Position numbers and translations under genes: made by a program. DNA of 64,000 bases, from assembly GCA_022446905.1 (NCBI GenBank), contig JAKVBT010000005.1, positions 738,451 through 802,450 on the forward strand. The letters are read 5' to 3'. Positions within the stretch are counted from its first letter, which is position 1, and each line of letters begins with the position of its first letter. The notes beneath the pieces were generated by a model. The model was not told the origin of the DNA. It did not search any database and saw nothing but the letters and a program-made list of their open reading frames with translations. This stretch comes from Phycisphaerales bacterium. GTDB taxonomy: Bacteria; Planctomycetota; Phycisphaerae; Phycisphaerales; SM1A02. Positions 43,771-53,425 of this stretch are shown piece after piece.

Positions 43771-45876
43771 CTACCCCACCAACCGGGCCACGTCGTTGTA
43801 GAAGGTCACAACGAAGAGGGTTCCGATGAGCAAAAGACCAAGCATCATGGCCCCAGTCTGGAAGGCCAACGAGGGAAGCCGGCCGGTCACCTTCTCATAG
43901 ATCAGATAGAGGAACTGTCCCCCATCCACGATGGGAAGAGGAAGGAAGTTGAGCACTGCGAGATTCACGCTGATGATCGCGAGGAAGAAAAGGAGATAGG
44001 TAAAACCACGATCCACCACACGAGTACCCAAATGCACAATCCCAACTGGCCCTCGCAACTGATCCACGCCCAGTGTGCCACGGAACAACCGATCAATGGT
44101 CAAGTAGGTCAGAATCACAAAATTGCTTGTCTCTGCCGCCCCCATGGCCAGCGCACGAATCGGATTGCCTCCGCTTGAACGCGTGACGTAAACAGGATCA
44201 AACAATAACTCTGGTATCGGCGACTGCCAATGCAAGGCTGCCAATTCCTTCACCGTTGACTCGCGAAGCGTAAGCGAGACTGTCCGCGACGCAGAGGCCG
44301 CAATCGGCAGTTCCACCGTCATCTCGATTGTCGTATTTCCAGCAAGTGTTGCCGCATGCAACTCCATCCAAATATCACGCCAGGAGTCAATGGCACGCGA
44401 ACCCAAGCGCGTCACCCGACTGGTAGGAACCAACCCGTCAGGCACCTGGCCTGCTGCAGTGACCATCGTGCCTCCATCGGCCAGCTCAACCTCACGCATC
44501 GGCGAAGCAAGCAGTGGTGTGTCAAATGCATATCCAGGAAGCACCTGCAGTTTTGGCTTTGGATCAAGCACACCCTCCATAGCGACCCTCGCCGTCACTT
44601 CGACGCGCTGATCACCTCGCAGTACGACCATGGGCAGCGATCCACTTGCCGCTGCAATGGCATCTCGGAATGCTCGCATTCGAGGTCCAACGACATCACC
44701 AACAGCGAGCACCACATCCCCAGATTGCAGGATGCCATCGTTGATACTCCCTGGCATGACTTCGACCAGACGAACCAAGGGGACCAGTCCAACAACTCCC
44801 TGTTCCCAGCCCACAAGATCCGCACTGCTTGCATCGGGATAACGAAGCTGTTGCCACTGTGGGTCGGCTGTCAGTACCGCATCCACCACCTTGCCATCAG
44901 GCACACGCCATGTTGACGCTACAGGCTGACCACCAGAAGCTTGCATTGCAAGATCAATGGCATGAAAGCTCGATACTGAGGTATCCCCAAGCGACTCCAA
45001 GGCAGCCCCAGGCACAACGCCTGCTTTGTCAAGCCCTGTGCGCTCCAGAAGGTTCTCAACATAGCGGCCAAGTTGACCTTCACTTCCCAGTGTTGTTGAT
45101 GACGCTGGGTAAATCCCAAGCGAACGTGTTTGTGTCACCGGATCGTGCCTGGGCGTCAACTCATAGGAGAGCAATCCGTCGACACCGCGGCGCTCAATGC
45201 GCATGGACATCGGACCATCGCCGACCGACATCGCCGTAATCACCTGCAGATCCGCAAAGGTAGGCGTCTGGTCACCATCAAGTTGGACAATTCGATCACC
45301 ACTTTGCAGCCCAACTCCATGTGCTGGATCTGCTGGCACCGCCTCCGCTGCCGGAGAATCCACAACGACTTCCCCAACGACTGGCGCTTCAAAACGCACA
45401 CCCATCGAAAAAGCGATGATGAAGCACAGCACCGCAAGCAGGACGTTCATCACCACGCCTGCAGAAATCACGACCATGCGGCGACCGATGGTTGCACTGT
45501 TGAAACTTCGAGGGTCACCTGATTGACTGCCTGGGTCAAGATCATCCTGCCCGAGCATGCGGACAAATCCACCAAGGGGCAGCCAGCGAAGCGAGTACTC
45601 AGTTTCGCCAATCTGCGCTTCCTGCAATTCATGATCACGCATTTGCATGGCAGAACGGCCAGCACGGCGGCGGATCACTGGATCAGTCGATCCCCAGATC
45701 AAGCCAATCCCGCCTCTCCAACTGATCACGGGCGGTCCGAATCCGATCGCAAACGATTCGACTCGAATACCAGCCCACTTTGCTGCTAGGAAGTGTCCCA
45801 ATTCATGCACGAAGATCAGCAGCCCGAAACCGAGCACCATGATCAGCACATTGAATGCAGATTCGATCATTCCCAT
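43771..45876 (-). CDS. rseP: RseP-like site-2 protease with extended periplasmic region
   Basis: 701 residues, against about 450 in E. coli RseP. The first membrane segment has the zinc motif in FVHELGHFLAAKWAG (His 24 and 28), and the C-terminal LNFLPLPIVDGGQFLYLIYE carries the metal Asp. Between them are about 500 residues with two PDZ-like parts (LQSGDRIVQLDGD and LQSGDVVLAVGD) and other beta-rich sequence. The protease cleaves membrane proteins, classically anti-sigma factors. It lies downstream of dxr (9-base gap) in a ptsI-rng-dxr-rseP unit. Confidence 0.9.
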   Translation of the reverse strand: MGMIESAFNVLIMVLGFGLLIFVHELGHFLAAKWAGIRVESFAIGFGPPVISWRGGIGLIWGSTDPVIRRRAGRSAMQMRDHELQEAQIGETEYSLRWLPLGGFVRMLGQDDLDPGSQSGDPRSFNSATIGRRMVVISAGVVMNVLLAVLCFIIAFSMGVRFEAPVVGEVVVDSPAAEAVPADPAHGVGLQSGDRIVQLDGDQTPTFADLQVITAMSVGDGPMSMRIERRGVDGLLSYELTPRHDPVTQTRSLGIYPASSTTLGSEGQLGRYVENLLERTGLDKAGVVPGAALESLGDTSVSSFHAIDLAMQASGGQPVASTWRVPDGKVVDAVLTADPQWQQLRYPDASSADLVGWEQGVVGLVPLVRLVEVMPGSINDGILQSGDVVLAVGDVVGPRMRAFRDAIAAASGSLPMVVLRGDQRVEVTARVAMEGVLDPKPKLQVLPGYAFDTPLLASPMREVELADGGTMVTAAGQVPDGLVPTSRVTRLGSRAIDSWRDIWMELHAATLAGNTTIEMTVELPIAASASRTVSLTLRESTVKELAALHWQSPIPELLFDPVYVTRSSGGNPIRALAMGAAETSNFVILTYLTIDRLFRGTLGVDQLRGPVGIVHLGTRVVDRGFTYLLFFLAIISVNLAVLNFLPLPIVDGGQFLYLIYEKVTGRLPSLAFQTGAMMLGLLLIGTLFVVTFYNDVARLVG

Positions 45877-45885
45877 GGCTCGACC

Positions 45886-47064
45886 TCAAGCTCCAGCGGT
45901 TGCCGCGATGCGGGACTGTACCCACTGGCGTGCAGCTTCGTCCGCCGAACGCACATCTTCGAGGCCCTGCACGGTCGTTGCTGGCAGAGACGCACATGCC
46001 TCGAGCACAATGTCAGATAACTCGCCAAAGCGAATGGAACCACTCAGAAACGCCTCGACCGCAGCTTCGTTGGCTGCATTAAAAATGGCGCCCGCTGTGC
46101 CTCCCTCTCGAATGACCTTCCATCCTTGAGTGATGATGGGAAAGGCCTCGCAATCAATTTGGTCGAAGGAAAGTTCCCTTAATTCAGTCCAGTCCAACCT
46201 CTTTGAGCATCCCTCAACACGCTCCGGATAGGTCAGTGCATATTGAATTGGCGTACGCATATCGGGCGGGCCAGCCTGTGCCAAGACCGAGCCATCGGTA
46301 AATTCAACAAAGCCATGCATGATTGACTGTGGATGCACAATGGCATCAATGCGATCAGCATCGAGCCCAAAGAGCCAGTGCGCCTCGATGACTTCCAATG
46401 CCTTATTGGCAAGTGTGGCCGAATCTACGGTGATCTTGCGGCCCATGGACCATGTTGGATGGGCCAAAGCCTCATCGACCGTTGCATCGGCAATTTCTTC
46501 GCGGCGACGACCACGGAAAGCGCCCCCCGATGCGGTCAACACGATGCGCTTGATTTGGTCACGATCTCGACCAGCGCCTTGCAGGCATTGGAAAATCGCA
46601 CTGTGTTCACTGTCCACAGGGAGAAGTGAAACGCCGGCACGCTGGACCGCAGGCATCACCAGTTCACCAGCTGCAACGAGGGTTTCCTTGTTCGCTAGCG
46701 CAATATCACAACCACGCTCAATCCCCGTAAGAACCGCCTCTAAACCCGCCGCGCCCACGATAGCCGCCACAATGAGGTCACCTGGACGAGCCACCTGATC
46801 AACCAGTGCCGCAGAAGCATCTGGACCAACCAGCGCCGGCACCCCGGAATCCCAATCTGCGGCTGCGGATTCATCTGCAATGGCAACCAACTCGGGCTTG
46901 TATTGCATGACTTGTTCAGCAAGTCGCCCAACATTGGCGCCCGCAGCCAAGCCAACAATTTGATGTGCGTGACCGAGCGCACCTAGGTGCGTCACAACCT
47001 CAAGCGTGTTGACGCCAATAGACCCCGTAGATCCAAGCACAATGATGCGCCTATCACAAGGCAT
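45886..47064 (-). CDS. dxr: 1-deoxy-D-xylulose 5-phosphate reductoisomerase
   Basis: 392 residues from ATG 47064, which overlaps the rng stop (TGATG). Motifs: NADPH-binding IVLGSTGSIGVNTLEVV, NKETLVAAGELVMPA, the substrate site VDSEHSAIFQCL and SASGGAFRG, and the HPTWSMGRKITVDSATLANKALEVIEAHWLFG segment. It commits DXP to MEP in isoprenoid synthesis. The dxr-rseP order is common in Gram-negatives. Confidence 0.97.
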   Translation of the reverse strand: MPCDRRIIVLGSTGSIGVNTLEVVTHLGALGHAHQIVGLAAGANVGRLAEQVMQYKPELVAIADESAAADWDSGVPALVGPDASAALVDQVARPGDLIVAAIVGAAGLEAVLTGIERGCDIALANKETLVAAGELVMPAVQRAGVSLLPVDSEHSAIFQCLQGAGRDRDQIKRIVLTASGGAFRGRRREEIADATVDEALAHPTWSMGRKITVDSATLANKALEVIEAHWLFGLDADRIDAIVHPQSIMHGFVEFTDGSVLAQAGPPDMRTPIQYALTYPERVEGCSKRLDWTELRELSFDQIDCEAFPIITQGWKVIREGGTAGAIFNAANEAAVEAFLSGSIRFGELSDIVLEACASLPATTVQGLEDVRSADEAARQWVQSRIAATAGA

Positions 47065-49565
47065 CAATCAACACCCTCCGAGGCAAGTACATCCGCAGCC
47101 TCACCTGGGTTGAGTTTGCGCCGCGACCCATACAACGTCCGCCGTCGGGGCGCTGGCTTCTCCTCGACCGTATCAGTCTTTGGTTCAACCCCCGCCTTGG
47201 AGCGGCGTGTCTGTTTCGGGCTGGCCTGTTCTTCTGAAGCAGACTCAGTCTCAGCCTTGGATTTGGCCGGACGTCGACGTCTACTGCGCTTCTTCTTCGG
47301 AGGGGTCGAGTCTCCAGAGGCATCTTCGCTGTCACCTGTGGCTGCAGCTTCGCTGGATTCTGACGTGCTCTGGGCATCCGCTTGATTCGCTGCGGCGCGA
47401 CCACGGCCCTTACCCCGGCCACGACCACCTCGCCGCCGACGACGCCGCTTGACCTCCCCTTCACTTGCTTCTGCCCCTTCGGCCTCAACTCCTTCAGTGG
47501 TGGCCGCATCGGCTTCTTCATCAGCCGTATCTGTGATGCCAGCAAACCAACCTTGGATCACCGAAGCCTGCTCAGGCGTGACACTGGACATGTGGTTGTT
47601 CAGCACAAAGTCGAGGTTCTTTTCACCACCACTGGCCTGCCATCGTTCGACAATGTCCTTGGACTTGACATCCATGGCCTTGGCCAAGACGTAGAGGCGT
47701 GAGGTCTCACTAATCAGAGGCGCGGGCTTCTTGCGACGGCGTCGACGCTTCTTCTTTTTCGACTTGACTGCTTCTTCTTTAGCGGCTTCTGCTTCTTCTG
47801 CATCTGCCTGAGCCTCAAGTTGCGCCAACTCCTCCTGGAACTCACCAGATAACGCGATTGCTGCGGCATCCGCTGGCGGCGTACTGCGGCGCCTTCGACC
47901 CCGTCGTCTTGTCTTGCCTTCCGCAGAAGAGTCTGATGCATCCCCAGTGGGCTCTTGCGCTTCCGCTATGAGGTCTTCAATGGTTGGCCTCGACGCGGAG
48001 GTCAAAACGTTGAGATCCAGGTCCGCCCCGCGATTGTCGTAGGCGTAATAGGCAACTCGATCTACCGCAATACTCTCACTGACTCGAACATCGATGGGCT
48101 TACCTGATTCATCTTCCATGTCATCGAGGACCCGCCTGCGTGTAGACAGCAGCGACGAGGCCACTGGCGGCGAAACCACCACTTCAACCTTGGCCGTCTC
48201 CTTGCAGTGCATCAACCATCCAATTTCTCGAATCGCATCTGCCGCAACTAAATCAGGCGACTTAATTTCGCCCTGACCAGCGCAGGTTGGACAGTCCACA
48301 TAGTTCGCCATCCGAATGCTCGGCCGCATCCGCTGCCGGGTCATCTCCAAAATGCCGAAGTCACTGATTGGCAAAATCGTTGTGCGTGACCGATCTTCTT
48401 TGAGCAGTTCCCCAAACCTGCGATAGACCTCCCTGCGTTTGGCAGGCATTCGCATATCAATGAGGTCATTGATCACCAGCCCGCCAAGATCTCGCAGGCG
48501 GAGTTGTCGAGCAATTTCCTCAACTGCTTCCATGTTCGTGTTGTAAGCATTTGTTTCACTATCACGTGACGACCGGCTTCGACCAGAGTTCACATCAATG
48601 GCAACCAGCGCTTCGGTTTGATCAATGACAAGCCGACCACCACTTGGAAGATCTACTTCACGTGCATGGATGGTCTCAATTTGACGCTCCACATCAAAGG
48701 CATGGAATAGTGGAATCGCTCGTCGGTACAACACGACTTTGGGGGCCGATCGCGGCGCGATCACGCGCAAGAAACCCTGAAGCCGCTCATATGCCTGCTC
48801 CGAGTCAACCACAATCGACTCAATCTGGCTATTGAGAACATCACGCACCGTCCGCAAGACCAGATCCGATTCGGTATAGAGCTCTGCTGGCACACCAATC
48901 TTCTCGATGCGACGCTCCATGACCTTCCACATGCGGGTCAGATAGGCGACATCGCGCGTCAGATCGCGCTTGCTCGCACCCATACCCGCGGTGCGAAGAA
49001 TAAAGCCGAAGTCTGGCGGCAGATCAAGTGAGTCCAATACCTTGCGCATGGCCTTGCGTTCGTCTGGATTCTCCACCCGACGCGTCACGCCCACCCGATC
49101 CATGTAAGGCATCATCACCATCAAGCGGCCAGGAATCGACAGGTAACTGGTTAACGTCGGACCCTTGGTGCCGATGCCCTCCTTGATGACCTGAACGAGA
49201 ATCTCATCGCCCTTCTTCAGTGCTTTCTGAATCAGCGGGCGTTGCCGGTGTGATGTCTTGCGACCCACCTTCTCTGTTTGCTCACCACCTGGGAAGTGCC
49301 TCGGGTGCAGATCAGATATGTGCAGGAAACCACGCTGCGTCTTGCCAAACTCGACAAAGGCAGCCTGAATGGCGGACTCCACATTGGTGACCCGCCCCTT
49401 GTAGATGTTGCCAACGCTGGTCGCGGTGGCGACCCGCTCAGTGAACAGATCCTCCACACGGCCATTGCGGAGAATGGCGATCCGGCACTCTTGGCCGGGC
49501 ACGTCGTTGACGAGCATGATCTGGCCCGACGTCGCTTCGTCGCCGGTTGTTTTCTTTCGTGCCAC
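47064..49565 (-). CDS. rng: Ribonuclease E/G with IF2-N-like tail domain
   Basis: 833 residues from a GTG with AAAGGA upstream. The catalytic part holds the S1 domain (GNIYKGRVTNVESAIQAAFVEFG), VAIDVNSGRSRSS and DLGGLVINDLIDM with catalytic Asp residues, and the zinc-link CPTCAGQG. The region after about residue 550 is charged and low-complexity, with RRRGRRRRS and KKKKRRRRRKK blocks, and embeds a 50-residue domain at about 618-672 (LYVLAKAMDVKSKDIVERW ... LNNHMSSVTPEQA) that looks like the IF2 N-terminal domain. It cuts RNA for turnover and rRNA maturation. Confidence 0.92.
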   Translation of the reverse strand: MARKKTTGDEATSGQIMLVNDVPGQECRIAILRNGRVEDLFTERVATATSVGNIYKGRVTNVESAIQAAFVEFGKTQRGFLHISDLHPRHFPGGEQTEKVGRKTSHRQRPLIQKALKKGDEILVQVIKEGIGTKGPTLTSYLSIPGRLMVMMPYMDRVGVTRRVENPDERKAMRKVLDSLDLPPDFGFILRTAGMGASKRDLTRDVAYLTRMWKVMERRIEKIGVPAELYTESDLVLRTVRDVLNSQIESIVVDSEQAYERLQGFLRVIAPRSAPKVVLYRRAIPLFHAFDVERQIETIHAREVDLPSGGRLVIDQTEALVAIDVNSGRSRSSRDSETNAYNTNMEAVEEIARQLRLRDLGGLVINDLIDMRMPAKRREVYRRFGELLKEDRSRTTILPISDFGILEMTRQRMRPSIRMANYVDCPTCAGQGEIKSPDLVAADAIREIGWLMHCKETAKVEVVVSPPVASSLLSTRRRVLDDMEDESGKPIDVRVSESIAVDRVAYYAYDNRGADLDLNVLTSASRPTIEDLIAEAQEPTGDASDSSAEGKTRRRGRRRRSTPPADAAAIALSGEFQEELAQLEAQADAEEAEAAKEEAVKSKKKKRRRRRKKPAPLISETSRLYVLAKAMDVKSKDIVERWQASGGEKNLDFVLNNHMSSVTPEQASVIQGWFAGITDTADEEADAATTEGVEAEGAEASEGEVKRRRRRRGGRGRGKGRGRAAANQADAQSTSESSEAAATGDSEDASGDSTPPKKKRSRRRRPAKSKAETESASEEQASPKQTRRSKAGVEPKTDTVEEKPAPRRRTLYGSRRKLNPGEAADVLASEGVD

Positions 49566-49774
49566 AGGGCATCCTTTCGCGGATGACCGTCAAGCACGAG
49601 CGATCCCATGTGGCCACCTGATCGATCCCAGTGGGAGCGACAGGCCAAAGGTTCACATGCATCGAATGGCTGACTGGCGTCATCCTTTTGGCGGTTCCCC
49701 GCGGTCCCATCAACGCTCGGCTTGAAGCTGAGCAGTGGATTGACCGCGTTGAGAATCCTGATGTCTTGTCCGTA
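49566..49774 (-). other. Leader region upstream of rng
   Basis: 209 bases between ptsI and rng contain no gene. An imperfect 19-base hairpin (GCTCGGCTTGAAGCTGAGC on the plus strand, 49715-49733) and a repeated TGGGATCG element lie here. RNase E genes are autoregulated through their 5' leaders in E. coli; the same is possible here but unproven. Confidence 0.3.
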
Positions 49775-51532
49775 CTACCCGATGTCGTCAACGTCTTCGT
49801 CATCGATCTCGGGCAGCACCCGTAGAAGTTCGTTGCGAAGCAACAGGCCGATCCTGCGCTCCGAGTCCATGGAGCCAACTCGTCGAGCCAGCCGCTCACA
49901 GTCCTCCAGACTGACCCGTCGAATGACCTCTCGGACACGCGGAATCAGTGCTGGGACAAGCGACAGGCTTCTCAAGCCCAACCCCAACAAGAGCATAGTG
50001 TAGTTGATGTCGCCGGCACATTCACCACAAAGACTGACAGGTACTTTTCGACGCTGAGCCGCCCGAACAACCGTTTTCACCAGCCTCAGGACGGCTGGGC
50101 TGGAGGCGGTGTAAAGCGAGGCAACCCGCTCATTTCCCCGGTCAACAGCAACGGTGTACTGAATGAGGTCGTTGGTGCCGATCGAGAAGAAATCTGCAGC
50201 CCGGGCAAAGGTAGCTGCCATGATGGCCGCGCTGGGCACCTCCACCATCATTCCAATTGGAATATCACGAGCGACCTCATGGCCCTCATCACGAAGTTCC
50301 TCCGCGACATCGAGCAACATCATCTTGGCCTGACGGAATTCGCCTACCGTTGTCACCAGTGGGAACATCACCCGCAGTGATCCGTGTGGAGAGGCGCGCA
50401 AAATTGCCCGCAACTGCCGCCGGAACATGCCCAGATTCTGAAGACTGTGCCTAATGCTGCGCAAGCCGAGAAATGGATTGCGCTCTGGCTCAATCTTCAT
50501 CGCCTGCGTGTATTTATCTGCGCCAAGATCAAGCGTCCGCAGTGTCAGCGGCTTGCCATCAAGCGCCTTGAGTGCCGATGAATACATCTCATAGAGGGCA
50601 TCTTCATCTGGCTCAGTGTCGCTTGTGAGGTAAGAAAACTCTGTTCGATAGAGCCCCACACCATCGCCACCAACCTCTTTGAGCGTGTCAACTTCACGCA
50701 CAAACTCAATATTGCCCAGCAGCTGAATGTCCACACCGCAGGCCGTTCGCGTTCTACCAATACGCGGAACACTGGCACGAAATCGTTCTTGCTCTTCAAG
50801 CCGACGGCGATACTTCGCCATCACTTCATCGTCGGCCCGGATCACGACCCTGCCTCGAGTGCCGTCTACGATGACCGGATCACCATCCTGCAAGTCGCCG
50901 ACGAGATCACCACAGCCAACCACCACTGGGACGCCCAGTGCTGCAGCCACAATTGAGGCGTGATCTGTACGACCACCAGCCTCAGTCACAACCGCTCGCA
51001 CAAGATCGACGGTCAAAGACGCGGCATCTGCTGGGGTGAGTTCATGCGCGAGCAGAACCACCGGCTCACTCACCTGCGCCAAGCGTGCCCGGGTGCGTCC
51101 AAGTAATTCATCAAGAACCCGCCGCTCCAGATCCAGAATGTCTCGGGCCTTGTCACGGAAGACCGCGCTGCCCATGGAGCGGAACTGTTCCGCCAACCGG
51201 TGAAAGGCGTCAGACACTGCCCATGCAGCAGTCACACCATCGCTGAGAATGCGATCACGCACGGGCTGCAGCAGCGCATCATCGCGCAGCAAACCAAGAT
51301 GAACATCAAAGATCTGAGCCGCCTCTGGGCTCAAATCCTGCTCGACCCGATGGCGGTCGGCCTGCACAGATTCGACGGCAGCCGCGATGGCCCGATTGAG
51401 GGCTTCGACCTCTTCCTGACATGCCTCCGGGGCGACGCGATCCCGAGCAATACGCTCCCGGGTCTGGTCCAAAACAAATGCGGGGGCGATGGCGATACCA
51501 GGCGCAACCGGGATTCCGTGGGTGATGTTCAT
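49775..51532 (-). CDS. ptsI: PTS enzyme I (PEP-protein phosphotransferase)
   Basis: 585 residues, standard length. The N-terminal domain has the active-site His in AGGRTDHASIVAAALGVP; the C-terminal PEP-binding barrel has GVGLYRTEFSYL, RTLDLGADK, NPFLGLRSIR, IGMMVEVPSAA and FFSIGTNDLIQYT, and catalytic Cys in SLCGECAGD. Enzyme I moves phosphate from PEP to HPr. No ptsH or EII gene is adjacent, so it may serve a regulatory PTS. TACAAT on the minus strand about 30 bases upstream of the ATG may be the -10. Confidence 0.96.
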   Translation of the reverse strand: MNITHGIPVAPGIAIAPAFVLDQTRERIARDRVAPEACQEEVEALNRAIAAAVESVQADRHRVEQDLSPEAAQIFDVHLGLLRDDALLQPVRDRILSDGVTAAWAVSDAFHRLAEQFRSMGSAVFRDKARDILDLERRVLDELLGRTRARLAQVSEPVVLLAHELTPADAASLTVDLVRAVVTEAGGRTDHASIVAAALGVPVVVGCGDLVGDLQDGDPVIVDGTRGRVVIRADDEVMAKYRRRLEEQERFRASVPRIGRTRTACGVDIQLLGNIEFVREVDTLKEVGGDGVGLYRTEFSYLTSDTEPDEDALYEMYSSALKALDGKPLTLRTLDLGADKYTQAMKIEPERNPFLGLRSIRHSLQNLGMFRRQLRAILRASPHGSLRVMFPLVTTVGEFRQAKMMLLDVAEELRDEGHEVARDIPIGMMVEVPSAAIMAATFARAADFFSIGTNDLIQYTVAVDRGNERVASLYTASSPAVLRLVKTVVRAAQRRKVPVSLCGECAGDINYTMLLLGLGLRSLSLVPALIPRVREVIRRVSLEDCERLARRVGSMDSERRIGLLLRNELLRVLPEIDDEDVDDIG

Positions 51533-51614
51533 GAGTCGCTACCCCCGAGCGACGGGGCAGGCATTGTACAGGCGCCGTCCTATTGGGCTTGGCATTGCTA
51601 CCCTCTGCCCACCC

Positions 51615-51941
51615 ATGACCGATTCTGCCCCTGAAAAACCCCAACTCAACGAGCAGCAAGTGCGTCATGTCGCTCGACTTGCGCGCCTATCGCTTTCTGA
51701 AGATGAACTTACTGCCATTGCCGCAGACCTCGACGCTGTAGTCCGCTTTGTGGACCGCCTGGCGAAGGTGGATGTCCAGGGCCTTGAGCCGATGGCCTCG
51801 CCCCATGGACATTCCAGCCGCCTGCATCCTGATGAACCCATCGCCCCGCTCAGTCAGGAGACGGTCATCGGGGCAGCGCCAGAGCACCAGGGCGATTATG
51901 TCGCTGTGCCCAAGGTGCTTGATCAGGGAGCAGACGCATGA
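51615..51941 (+). CDS. gatC: Asp-tRNA(Asn)/Glu-tRNA(Gln) amidotransferase subunit C
   Basis: 108 residues with the GatC pattern VRHVARLARLSLSEDELTAIAADLDAVVRFVDRLAKVDVQGLEPMASP and LRPDEP-like LHPDEPIAPLSQETVI. It stabilises GatA-GatB in the indirect charging of tRNA-Gln/Asn. TACCCT ends 10 bases before the ATG. The stop overlaps the gatA start by ATGA. Confidence 0.94.
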   Translation: MTDSAPEKPQLNEQQVRHVARLARLSLSEDELTAIAADLDAVVRFVDRLAKVDVQGLEPMASPHGHSSRLHPDEPIAPLSQETVIGAAPEHQGDYVAVPKVLDQGADA

Positions 51942-53425
51942 CGCACCCTGAAACAGCCCGTGACATCGCTGCTGCTGTTCAGGCAGGCCAGACCACGGCC
52001 ATCGAGGTCTTGGAAACTCGTTTGGCCCGCATTGAGCAGATCGATCAGCAACTTGGCTGTTTCCAACAAGTCCGGGCTGAGACCGCTCGAGCTGATGCCC
52101 ACCGTGTTGATGAGGCCATCGCCCGGGGTGAGGCCGCTGGGCCGCTGGCTGGTGTTCCCATTGCCATCAAGGACAACATCATGGTTCAGGGCGAACCCGC
52201 GACGTGTGGGTCACGCATCCTCGAACACTATGTCGCGCCCTATGAAGCCACCGCTATTGAGCGTCTGCGGGCCGCTGGGGCTGTGATGCTTGGTCGCACA
52301 CGCTGCGATGAGTTTGCCATGGGCTCTTCTACCGAACATTGTGCCTTTGGCCCAGTACACAACCCCTGGTGCCATACACGTGTCCCCGGGGGGTCCTCTG
52401 GGGGCAGCGCTGCGGCCGTTGCTGCAGGCCTGGTCCCATGCGCACTGGGAAGTGATACCGGTGGTTCCATCCGCCAGCCCGCATCGCTGTGCGGTGTGAC
52501 CGGACTCAAACCATCGGGCGGTCGCATCAGTCGCTGGGGCTTGGTTTCCTTTGCCCCGAGCATGGACCAGATTGGTCCGTTTACACGCGATGCCGCAGAT
52601 GCCGCCCTCCTACTCCAAGTCATGGCTGGCCAGGATCATCGCGATGACACCAGCGCCGAGGCCATACCTCCATCTGGCCTTCAGGGATTAGATGCCCCAC
52701 TGCAAGGCCTGCGCATTGGTGTCCCCGCCGAACACTGCTCTGCTGACAATCACCCCGAGGTCAACGCCGCTGTAGAGCGCGCTGTGGACACATTCAAAAG
52801 CTTGGGCGCCACGGTGTGCGATGTGCAGCTCAAGACCACCGAACTCGGTGTGGCCTGCTACTACGTTGTTGGCCCCGCGGAAGCCTCAAGCAACCTCGCA
52901 CGCTTTGACGGCATCCGCTACGGCCGCCGCGCTGACGCCCCGGGCGTTGAACTTGAAGAACTCTACGCCCGCAGTCGCAGTGAAGGACTTGGTGCTGAAG
53001 CAAGACGACGCATCATGCTAGGCACATGGGTGCTCAGCGCGGGGTACTACGACGCCTACTACCGCCGAGCTTTGCAGGTCAGACGACTGATTCATGATGA
53101 GTACGCAGCATTGTTCAAGCAGGTCGACTTACTACTTGGACCCACAGTGCCAGCACCCGCATTTAAACTTGGGGAAATGGCTGATCCCATTGACATGTAT
53201 TTGTGCGACACCTACACGGTCACTGCGAACATTGCAGGTATTTGTGGCATGTCAATTCCAGGTGGGCTCGCCGATGTCGACGGCGACACACTGCCAGTGG
53301 GACTGCATCTCCAAGGCCCAGTGCTCGGCGAGGATCGCATTCTCCAGGCCGCGCACCAATTCCAACAGGCAACGGATTATCACTTGTCACAGCCGCCTGG
53401 CGCGGCGACGTCTACTTGTTCGTAG
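51938..53425 (+). CDS. gatA: Asp-tRNA(Asn)/Glu-tRNA(Gln) amidotransferase subunit A
   Basis: 495 residues of the amidase signature family. The Ser-cisSer-Lys triad is intact: Lys in GVPIAIKDNIMV, cis-Ser in GGSSGGSAAAVAAG and nucleophile Ser in GSDTGGSIRQPASLCG. It releases ammonia from glutamine for the transamidase. gatB is not in the window. The 3' end overlaps the convergent lipoprotein gene by 14 bases. Confidence 0.96.
   Translation: MTHPETARDIAAAVQAGQTTAIEVLETRLARIEQIDQQLGCFQQVRAETARADAHRVDEAIARGEAAGPLAGVPIAIKDNIMVQGEPATCGSRILEHYVAPYEATAIERLRAAGAVMLGRTRCDEFAMGSSTEHCAFGPVHNPWCHTRVPGGSSGGSAAAVAAGLVPCALGSDTGGSIRQPASLCGVTGLKPSGGRISRWGLVSFAPSMDQIGPFTRDAADAALLLQVMAGQDHRDDTSAEAIPPSGLQGLDAPLQGLRIGVPAEHCSADNHPEVNAAVERAVDTFKSLGATVCDVQLKTTELGVACYYVVGPAEASSNLARFDGIRYGRRADAPGVELEELYARSRSEGLGAEARRRIMLGTWVLSAGYYDAYYRRALQVRRLIHDEYAALFKQVDLLLGPTVPAPAFKLGEMADPIDMYLCDTYTVTANIAGICGMSIPGGLADVDGDTLPVGLHLQGPVLGEDRILQAAHQFQQATDYHLSQPPGAATSTCS

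Noticed and set aside
43135-44178. Long plus-strand open frame (347 codons) opposite the GGDEF and rseP genes
   Set aside because: Composition is that of an antisense shadow (His/Gln-rich), with no domain; both minus-strand genes are well supported.
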